DNA of 64,000 nucleotides from the NCBI GenBank assembly GCA_035236585.1, contig CP141136.1, positions 53,399,136-53,463,135 of the forward strand. Direction: 5' to 3'. Below the pieces are notes generated by a model that worked only from the letters and a program-made list of their open reading frames with translations, did no database searches and was not told the DNA's origin. Numbering within the stretch: the first letter of the stretch is position 1; each line of letters opens with the position of its first letter. This document shows positions 56,144-64,000 of the stretch, one piece after another. Source of the DNA: Warburgia ugandensis. Taxonomy: Eukaryota; Streptophyta; Magnoliopsida; Canellales; Canellaceae. The translations under genes and the position numbers were made by a program.

Positions 56144-56639
56144 TTGTTTAATAACTTTATACCGTTAATCACCAACAACATGTGACACCAAGGTTGGTCG
56201 CCTTTGTAGTATCACCTATTTCTATTGCACCAATGGAATAAGCACTTGTATATATATGTTTTTTTTATTATCATAAATTAGGTCCACTTCATTGATTTAT
56301 ATTATTTAGCTGAAATTTTTTACATCTTTTATAGTAGCTCTCCAAGGAGCATGTAGAAGTCCCACCTAACATGCTTTGATCCCTAAGGTTAATTTATAAT
56401 CTCATCAACGATAATATGGCAATCAACCCTATATGAGTTAAGGAGGGAGTGCTTGCCAAGGACATTGTTGAAGTGCCACTTATGACAGAGGAACTATTAC
56501 GAGTTTGCCTATGGGATTAACTCATGCACCCTCACATCATCTCCTTCATGGGGTATATGCAACTACTTGCTTATAATATATTTGACATTTACATGTTATA
56601 TTTTTCATAATATAGCTAATAATTATTTATTTTATAAAC
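56144..56639 (+). other. CACTA second gene, intron and linker stretch
   Basis: It is mainly non-coding, with a small coding-like stretch about 56340-56530 that fits the linker before the protease domain. No frame exceeds 60 residues. Confidence 0.45.
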
Positions 56640-57370
56640 TTCTTAAATGATGCAACTAGCCTTTTTGAGGGTGAGGGTGCACTTTACCAATTCCTTAACC
56701 CTAGCATCATTTCTGGAGCAGCAAAGCAATGGCCGATAGAGAGGCGTGTTCAGGTTATTTTATTAGTCTTCTTTAGCTGCTCTCAGGGATAGGGCTTAAT
56801 GATTCTCTACAATGGAGAGTAAGTTTTAATTTTCTTATTTTCTTGCTAACTTATTCTATACTTAGGAATTGTCAACTTTTATTACAATTCATATGACTGT
56901 CTATGTAGGTCTCATTGGATGCTACTTGTTTTGGATATGCACGATGGGCATGCTTTCTTTTTTTATTCTTGTGGATCGCATATCCGTTCCACCTTCATAG
57001 AAATTATAAATAAGTAAGCTTTTATTTTTTTCATGTGTTACGTGTAGATAAGTGATTTGTTATCCATCTATAATGCATTTGAAATTTAAATTTGTACAGT
57101 ATGGTTCGAATGGGTTATTATGACCGAACTGTACAGCCACCAAAAGTCACTTGGAAGAATGTCAATGTATAGGAAATAATTAATTACTCTAAGTTACCAC
57201 TAATTAGACCTACAATATTACAAATAATATTTATGGGTTCTTTTTTGCTGTCCTTGTTGCATAGTGCCCAAAACAATAGTCTGATTGGGAGTGCATGTAC
57301 TATGTCCTGAGATATATGAGGACCCTCATATTTGATATTATTCTTATCTCCCATTTAAGAAAGGCAGGAC
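56640..57370 (+). pseudogene. CACTA second gene, Ulp1/C48-like cysteine protease domain
   Basis: The coding blocks are 56640-56818 ('ILYNGE' at its end), intron about 56819-56908 (donor 'gtaagt', acceptor 'tatgtag'), and an exon from 56909 starting 'SHWMLLVLDMHDGHAFFF'. That exon holds the catalytic histidine in the H-W context. A last block near 57283 reads 'SDWECMYYVLRYMRTLIF', with the catalytic cysteine codon at 57292-57294. This layout (HW...D...C-x-Y-Y-V/M-R-Y-M) is the C48 SUMO-protease-like domain often captured by plant CACTA and Mutator elements. A stop just before the last block and other breaks leave it non-functional. Confidence 0.78.
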
Positions 57371-58020
57371 GCTTTTTAATTTTCATAATCTTATATTTTT
57401 TGACAGTTTTTATGAATCTAGTAAAAAAAATGAGCTTAATTAAATATATTGTATTTTAGGCTACTGTGCTTTCTGAGTGAGCAAATAAGAAGAGTTACTC
57501 CTAAGTAAATTTCAATGAAATATGAATTGAATGACCTAAATATGTAATGAGTTTCAATTAGATGACTTCGAGTAACTACATGAACCTAAAATACATAATA
57601 AAGTTTTTTTATTTTTTTCATTCACTTGTGGGTTCTTTTAGTTTTTATTATTTTCTTTGAAATAAATATATTTTTTAAGTGATGAATGAGTGAAAACTTG
57701 GAGTGTGGGAATAAATGAGTATGGATAAAGTGAATATGGAGCTTGTACATGAAGTGAATATGTGGCAGTTGGTTTTCAATATATTCATTGAATTATATAA
57801 CTTTTATGAGACAATAAATGAGAGGGTTACTTAGAGTGTGAAAGTAATGCAAATGCGTATGGATTTACAAATGAAGTGAATGTGGATGTTGTAGAGAATG
57901 CATGTATTGTAGTTTCTTTTATAAAGTATTTTCAAGATAGATGTAGATGGATAATGATGAGTTTGGATGTTTTGTACCCATTATAGATGTATTAGGTGTT
58001 ATATTCTAAAAACGATTTAG
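57371..58020. other. CACTA 3' untranslated region, no gene seen
   Basis: AT-rich, with loosely repeated 'gagtgtg..aataa' and 'aagtgaatatgtgg' phrases near 57690-57890. It follows the last protease block. Confidence 0.5.
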
Positions 58021-58023
58021 TGT

Positions 58024-58378
58024 ATCAAGAAAGATGTGGATGCATGTTGCATTAGATGTTGGTTTTTCATGTTTACAAAGATTGTTTGAACTATTAGGTG
58101 TATAGGATATTCATTATTCAATGTATACACAGGTAGTAATATATCAAGAAAGATGTGGATGCATGTTATAGTGGGTGTTGGTTTTTCATGTTTATAGAGA
58201 TTGAAGTATCAGGTGTATATGATGTTTGTTATTCAATGTATACAGGTGGTATTGTATCAAGAAATATGTGGATGCATATTGTATTGGAACATGTTTTGTA
58301 TCTTTATAAAGATTGTTTGAAGTATCAGATATACATAGGGTGTTTGTTATTCAACTGTATAGAGGTGGTAATGCACGG
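58024..58378. repeat. Tandem repeat, about 115 bp x 3, in the CACTA
   Basis: The phrase 'atcaagaaagatgtggatgc' recurs at 58024, 58143 and 58256 (last with one change). Each unit continues through a 'catgtt..gttggtttttc'-type stretch and ends with 'caatgtatacaggtggtaat' or a variant. It abuts the right subterminal array. Confidence 0.88.
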
Positions 58379-58404
58379 ATAGAAAATTGACAATAAAAAA
58401 TAAA

Positions 58405-58870
58405 AAATTTGAAGTTGCTTAGGTATAAGTGACTTCAAAAGTTTTGAAGTCGCTTAGGCATAAGCAACTTCAAAAGTTATCACTTTTGAAATAAATTAGC
58501 GTAAGCGACTTCAAAAGTGCTTCAAAAATATGGACTTTTGAAGTCGCTTAGTCCTAAACGACTTCAAAAGTTTATGACTTTTGAAGTTGTTTAGGTCTAA
58601 GCGACTTCAAAAGTTTTAAAATTTTGAAGTCACTTAGGTATAAGGGACTTCAAAAGTTTTGAAGTTTCAAAGTCACTTTGGTATAAGCGACTTCAAAACT
58701 GCTTCAATAGCTTGAAGAAAGGTGCTTCAATGGACTTTTGAAGGTGCTTAGACCTAAACGACTTTAAAGGTCCTTGATTTTTAAAGTCATTTATCTAAAC
58801 GACTTTAAAAGTTGTCAACTTTCCAAGTATACTCGATAGAAGTCACTTATTAAGCGACTTTGATTATCCC
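58405..58870. repeat. CACTA right subterminal repeat array
   Basis: About twenty units of the type 'taagcgacttcaaaagt' occur in alternating orientations, giving long imperfect hairpins (for example about 58430-58470). They correspond to the left array but use 'gcgact' more often. Likely binding sites for the TnpA-like partner, by analogy with En/Spm. Confidence 0.92.
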
Positions 58871-58885
58871 TTTTAACCTACTTTA

Positions 58886-58906
58886 ATAGGCCCTTGTCTA
58901 GTAGTG
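58886..58906 (-). repeat. CACTA right terminal inverted repeat
   Basis: It reads 'aataggcccttgtctagtag' and ends TAGTG at 58906. Its complement begins CACTACTAGACAAGGGCC. Confidence 0.88.
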
Positions 58907-59099
58907 GTAAATCAACACTAGCTAAAGCAGAAAGTGGTGACTCGAATATGCAATATCAAACATATTTCAGAGGAGATGCCAAGTCTGTGAACAATTGTAT
59001 TGGACATTTGTTGAGTATCATCATCACCTTATTATTTCTTAGTAACTGTATATTAGATTGAAATGACTAGTATGTAATGCAAAGCATCCTATCAAATAT

Positions 59100-59640
59100 G
59101 AGGGGCGTAAGGTCTTTGCTCAGAAAGGAGGAACAAAAGATGCTGCACCTACCAGCAACCCTGAATATGCAAAGTAGAGACACGATGATCGATCAGTTTT
59201 ATCTTGGATGATGTCTTCCCTGGAAAATGGTGCAATGCCACTTTTCTCCAATGCCAAATCTGCCAGAGAAGCATGAATCGCTCTTGAACAGGCATGTGGT
59301 GTTAGCCATGCGAGAGTCATCCAACTTTACAACCAACTAAATAGCTTGAAGAAAGGTGATCAGACCGTATCCACTTTTTTTGTGCAAAGCTAAGCTAATT
59401 GCAGAATCAGTTAGAAACAGCCAGACGACCCACGCCTAATGCAGAGCCATATCCACTTTTTTTGTGAAAAGCTAAGCTAATTGCAGATCAGTTACAAACA
59501 GACAGAAGACCCACGCCTACAGCGGACTTCAACACCATTATTTAGCAACTTGGTTCTGATAATTATATTGTGACAGCACAGCATATTACGGACCGTCCCA
59601 CCATCTTCCCTGACGTTCAAATTTTGTAGCCAAGTCACGA
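59100..59640 (+). pseudogene. Copia gag relic
   Basis: The stretch encodes text such as 'VLSWMMSSLENGAMPLFSNA' and 'LEQACGVSHARVIQLYNQLN', the UBN2/Retrotran_gag region of Ty1/copia Gag. The family usually has 'llssls.evl..v....tA.eaW..L...f...s.ar...L...L'. A roughly 79-bp tandem duplication falls inside (59368-59523). It is broken. Confidence 0.75.
59368..59523. repeat. Tandem duplication of about 79 bp in copia gag
   Basis: 'tatccactttttttgtgc' at about 59370 and 'tatccactttttttgtga' at about 59449 open two units. Both run through 'aagctaagctaattgcaga' to 'gacccacgcctaa/c'. The units differ at only a few sites, so the duplication is younger than the gag decay around it. Confidence 0.88.
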
Positions 59641-60289
59641 GATCTAATAGGCGAAGATCTCTCATCTAAATGCATCAGTCAATCTTGCTGAACGGGGAGG
59701 TAGTTCTGTAGGTAGAGGTCGTGGGACAACAGTATACAACAATAATGGATGTTACACTGAAGGCAGTGAGAATGAAAACAACTCTCACATAAATCCAAAT
59801 AAAGGTAAAGGATTTTCATCATCTTACCACGAGTATACATTCAGTGGCAACTAACTTAGTGCCAATGGTGTCACAAACTTGGGCATACTTCAGATCATTG
59901 CAAGGACCTCCTGCACCTACTTCAAACCCGTATGAATCTCATGCCAATGTCGCTTGGAATATAGAACTTCATCGGATGACTATGATGAGTGGTTTCAAAA
60001 CACAGGGGCCACCCATCGCTTTACTAAACTAAATATTGCAAGTGACTACCATGCGTCCAATCACCTTAACATCGGAAACGGTAGAGGACTATCGATTTCT
60101 CATATTGGTTCCTCTTAGTTCTTGCTTCTAAATATAGTTTTCGTCTCTCTAACATAGTACGTGTTCCAGCTATTACTAAACAGTATCTCAGTTCATCAAT
60201 TAGCTAGAGGCAGCAAGTGCTCATTCGAATTTCTTCCTAACTATTTTATTGTCAAACAGATTTGAACACAGAAAATTCTTCTGCAAGGG

Positions 60290-60600
60290 GATCTCAAGGA
60301 TGGATTGTATAGGTTCAAGGCACCGCAAGTCCAGAATAAGCTTGCTGGTCCAATGGTGTTTTTGGGTGAGAGGGCCACTGTCAACATTTGGAATTCCAGA
60401 CTTGGTCATCTCCACCGTAGATCAGTCGGTCGAGTAATCAAGCAACATCATCTTCCTTGTTTTTCTTCATCACCTAGACCCAAATCAATAATTTGTAAGG
60501 CTTGCCAAAGTGGGAAATCTACTAGGCTGCCACTTCTAACATCTCCTAGTCATGGTTCATATCCCTCAAATTTAATTTTTTGTTGACTTATGAGGACCTA
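60290..60600 (+). pseudogene. Copia pre-integrase (zinc-binding) domain relic
   Basis: The frame 60305-60586 reads 'RLGHLHRRSVGRVIKQHHLP' and 'CKACQSGKSTRLPL'. The HL.H...C..C pattern of the GAG_pre-integrs domain is visible as 'GHLHRRS' with 'CKACQSGK'. The copia integrase core begins next and is where the Tekay-like LTR sits. Confidence 0.88.
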
Positions 60601-60698
60601 GGCCTATGTTATTGTAATAACTAAAATAAATAAATAACAAGAGAGAGTAAAATGGTAAATACACATGGACCTATAGAGTGTGGGACCCAAGATGAGGC

Positions 60699-60706
60699 TA
60701 TAAAAG
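60699..60706 (+). promoter_or_regulatory. TATA-like box in Tekay-like LTR copy 4
   Basis: 'tataaaag' lies about 90 bp inside the LTR after a 'gtgggacccaagatgagg' text that resembles 'agtaggacccacttg' in copy 3. It could be the old LTR promoter. Position alone does not prove it. Confidence 0.35.
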
Positions 60707-61199
60707 CATGCCCTGTCTTTTTGTACTGCCATACTATTTCTCTCGATTTCCGTGTTGACGACGCCAACAACGATGTAAAACTCCCCTCTTTGGTGCACGC
60801 AATGAAAGGAAGACCAATTCTGGCCAATCTGATCATGGTAGGCTACCCTTTACGACTTTCCTTTTCTTTTCTTAAAGTTTCTGTCGTTTTATTGTCAAAA
60901 AACGGTGTGGATTGCCATTTTCTGTTGAAATAGTAGGTGTTATTATTCCTTTCAAAGTAAACTGATGAAATAGTATCAGATCGTGATCTGAACCGTTCAG
61001 CTTGTGCATGGTAACATGAAGAACAAACCCATGAATTTTCATGGTGATCGGACGACTAAAGATGCTACAAAAACTTAGCAAACAGTAAGATGAAAACGTT
61101 TAGAAAAGTGATAAAAATCATGTAAAAACACGGGATAACAAAAAAAATAGTTGAAAAGGTATTTAAAAACAGGATCTACGAAAAAAATTGAGCAAAACA

Positions 61200-61725
61200 G
61201 TGCAAAAATCGCACCATTTGGACGCCTGAGCGTCGCCGGTGGCACCGGAGTCTGGCCGTTGTCTCCGGCGACGATGGCCAATCAGTCACCATTCCTGGCA
61301 ACGGCACCCACCGGCGACTGCTTGCCAGTGTACACGGGGGATTGGTTGGGTTGCACGCACGCAGGCGGTGCGTAACGCACGGCGGCAAGTACGTGAGGCA
61401 ACCCGTGCAGCAACATGTGTGGCAACCAGCACATGCCATGCATGCGCCATGTAGACGCCACATTCACAGCACACACGCGAGTGACACCGCGCCACGCTCG
61501 CACCACACAACACCACTCGTTCTCAAGCAGCAATGCATTCGTGTAATGCAGGCACAGCTGCACGCGCGCCAAGCAGGCAGCGTACGCGTGTGCAGCACAC
61601 ACGCACTCCAACATCCCACGCACGTGCAGTACACACACCCACGTGCCAGCACACACACACGTTCACCAGCGTCCCACACGAGCGGCACGCACGCGTACAT
61701 ACATGCTAGAGAGACATGTGGGGCG
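61200..61725. repeat. GC-rich, CACG-type low-complexity island in LTR copy 4
   Basis: The stretch is rich in 'cacgcacg', 'cagcacac' and 'gcgtgtgcag' motifs and in CpG, and contrasts sharply with the AT-rich surroundings. Many overlapping frames on both strands (cysteine- or histidine-rich) follow from the composition and are not genes. Confidence 0.85.
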
Positions 61726-63341
61726 CGGGTTTTTTTTTGGATTTTGGGGTTCTTTGACCCTCCCATTTACAAAAATTTGATTTTTAGGAGCTAAAGAGAT
61801 TCAAATCGCGATCCGAAAGAGATATTGCAATCGTATTGACGATGCTGACCTAGATTTAACTTGGAAATCTAGATCTAAATTCTTTTTTAGGATTAAACCA
61901 CTGAATATCATAAGATAATCTAAATCAGGCTAATCAATGAATGATCAGGCTTTAGATCTTGATGGTATACATAAAATGTAAGATGAACTAGGAGATTAGA
62001 AGGATAGACATTCTTGAATTGCCAAATGATAGAGAATTTATAATATAACAAGTACGTCAGAGCTTTTACATGATTTATATCTTTTTGATGATTTATGACG
62101 GGTGCTTCCACCCGGTGGGTACTATGCTAGGAGGGTTGTAGGGTTAAACAGCCGCCCTCTGACTTTGTGAGGATGATGATTAGACACCGCCCTTAAGTGA
62201 TATAAGGCCAAGTACGTAGGTGGTGGTATCATGGGTAGTCCCCCCTATGGGTCCATTCCTTCCCATGGGAATGAATAAAGTCTCCCGTTTGGGTGTCGAC
62301 AAGGAGTGGTAGTAGTTCAGATTCTGATGGGATTGCACTATAGCATAGTAGCTCATATAGTTATTCTACATGTTCATATGGATTTATATGTGGGATGAAC
62401 CGGGACAAGATGGGCCTAGGCCGTGAGGGACTCCAGTGGCTGATGCGGACTGCATAGGAGGGACCCAGAGTTAGTACGGGTACACATCACCGGTGATTGA
62501 GTATCTTGGGACATTTTTTGTATTGTTTTGATACAATGTCTTGTTTATCATGATTGCATGCATACTATCCTGTGGACATAGACTCATATTGTTTTGATGT
62601 ACGTATCTTTGTATTTTGATCATGCCTTGCATGCCATCCTGATTTAACTTGATACCTGTTTTGTGAAGGTTTATAAGTATGAGCGTTTGATTATTTGACA
62701 TGTTTGATATATATTTCCTTCATGAGAATCATATTGTAAATTCTGTTAAACTTTATTTGAGTGTAATCACCTACACAAGCATAGCTTGCTGAGGCATTGC
62801 TTTGTTTTGCAATACCTTAAATTTGAAACATGATAACCAAAAGGAAAGCGAGCAGAGTAGCGGTGATTTAGAAGAAGACTTGAAGACCATCCATTTTATT
62901 TCCATATTCGGACATAGATTAGAATATGTCTCTTGGATTGGTATTAGACTTTTGAGATTTTACGTAGATGTTTATATATTTGGATAGATTGGACACATAT
63001 TATGGTATGGAGAATGTTAAATCTTAGATGTAAATATTGTCGTGATTATGGATGGAACTTGGTGACATTTGACTTGATTTATTATCATCTTTAATTAGCC
63101 TTTGTATTTATTGTGGTTTTGAATCGAGCATGCTCAGAGTATAATGTGTTTAATTTTATTTATGATTACAGTTTTTGAATGTGGTTGACCTCGAGATTTT
63201 CGCTTTCAGTCAATTCTTTTAAAGCTGCACTAAAATTTTTATACTTTAAATTTTTATTTAGGGATCCCGTTTATTTTTCTTAAAACATATTTTTATTTTT
63301 ATTATTATGGGAAAAAGGTTTGGAAAAAACCCGGGATGCCA

Positions 63342-64000
63342 TAGTTATCATCTCAAGGACATAAATACAGTGCAATATTTCTTGATGATCATTATAAATA
63401 TGTGTGGACTTCTCTTGCTAGAAAATCTGATATCTTTGATATATTTCTTCAATTTCAAAAACTAGTGGAAGGGCAATTTGATCAAAAAAATTAAATCTAT
63501 TTAGATAGATTAGGTCAGTGAATACAGCTGTTCACGCACATTTTAAATCGTGAGGGATCCGGCATCGTGTTGTGCCTCCTCAGACACACGAAAAGAAGGA
63601 TCTGTTGAACTGAAGATCCATCATCTTGTAGACACCACACTTTTCCTCTTAGTCCACTCATAAGAACTTAGATGGATCATCAACATACTTAATAGATAGG
63701 ATGTAATCACCTATAATCCAGTGGAAATGTCCTCTTGAGATACTATTTAAGAAAAAACCAAACTACACATTTCTTGGAGTTTTATGGTGTCGGGTATTTC
63801 CTTATTTACGTCTATATAATACCAACAAGTTAGAGCATTACCTTGCATCTTTCTAGTATATAACACTTAGCATAGTGGACATAGGTGTTCTTCTCCGAGA
63901 CAATTCAACTTTGAGGAATGTAATAGTGAACGCAATTCCATCCGTATACATGGCCTTTTTTGTCATTTTCCACACAGATAAACCCTATGTTCAGTCCATA
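63342..64000 (+). pseudogene. Copia integrase core relic (continues past the window)
   Basis: The plus strand near 63355-63480 encodes 'YSAIFLDDHYKYVWTSLARK' and 'FDIFLQFQKLVEGQFD', the integrase catalytic core of Ty1/copia (family form 'f.vDd.sr..wv..lk.Ks...e.f..f...ve.q'). Later blocks near 63640-63850 fit the region after the catalytic glutamate. It is a fossil. Confidence 0.85.

Larger units (their letters stand above)
60607..63341 (+). mobile_element. Tekay/Del-like solo LTR, copy 4 (in the copia relic)
   Basis: About 2.7 kb. The left border is just after the start of the copia integrase core. The right border follows 'ggaaaaaacccgggatgcca', which matches the 3' end of copies 1 and 2. 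The landmark 'cacaagcatagcttgctgag' (near 62776) lies about 570 bases from the end, like the roughly 650 in the other copies. The stretch 62110-62210 matches copy 2 near 7790-7880 in inverted form. The left border is uncertain by about 25 bp, and a clean 5-bp duplication was not found. No coding internal region is seen. It is a fossil. Confidence 0.65.
58907..64000 (+). mobile_element. Ty1/copia LTR retrotransposon relic, runs off the window
   Basis: The plus-strand relic has, in order, gag (about 59100-59640), the zinc-knuckle side and spacer (about 59650-60050), the pre-integrase domain (about 60290-60595) and integrase (63342 to the end), split by a Tekay-like LTR (about 60607-63341). The 3' part lies beyond the window. 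If the LTR end and primer site at 45401-45474 belong to it, the CACTA transposon split its 5' leader. It carries many breaks and is a fossil. Confidence 0.75.

Noticed and set aside
61282-61794. Several Cys/His-rich frames that look like small cysteine-rich peptides
   Set aside because: All arise from the CACG-rich low-complexity island, overlap in many frames on both strands, and lack a signal peptide or cysteine spacing pattern.

Overview
This window is plant nuclear DNA, almost certainly from an angiosperm with a repeat-rich genome. The evidence is an Au-type tRNA-derived SINE, an RTE-clade plant LINE, three long-LTR Ty3/gypsy elements of the Athila/Tat type (tRNA-Asp-like primer site, typical gag and protease), Tekay/Del-like long LTRs, a CACTA (En/Spm) DNA transposon with TNP2-type and Ulp1-type genes, and a Ty1/copia relic. 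I found no intact host gene, rRNA or tRNA gene, or CRISPR array. The sequence is AT-rich with many dinucleotide runs, and I cannot name the species.

Layout. (1) 450-23153: a minus-strand Athila/Tat-like element, here called E3. Its 3' LTR (on the left) is opened by an Au SINE (577-753) and by an RTE LINE. The LINE is opened by a Tekay-like LTR (3129-10375), and that LTR holds a second inverted Tekay-like LTR (6291-9961) and a truncated SINE (4766-4877). (2) 23154-23950: fragments of related LTRs. (3) 23951-32833: element E1, minus strand, with two LTRs, gag, protease and an RT remnant. (4) 32834-34447: unassigned spacer with a (TTG)n run. (5) 34448-43941: element E2, minus strand, with two LTRs, gag and protease. 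(6) 43942-45659: an unidentified minus-strand coding relic, plain intergenic DNA, and what looks like the end of a copia LTR with its primer site. (7) 45660-58906: a 13.2-kb CACTA transposon, plus strand, with palindromic subterminal arrays, a decayed TNP2-like transposase gene, a second gene ending in an Ulp1/C48-like protease domain, and a Tekay-like LTR (about 50795-53640) inserted between them. (8) 58907-64000: a plus-strand Ty1/copia relic (gag, pre-integrase, integrase) split by another Tekay-like LTR (about 60607-63341).

The parts are related as layers of insertion, not as a pathway. Because E3 keeps a second LTR without the insertions, empty sites and target duplications can be read directly, which orders the events: E3, then LINE, then Tekay LTR copy 1, then copy 2, with the SINEs as side branches. 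All LTR elements are treated as fossils. They are incomplete and carry many breaks.
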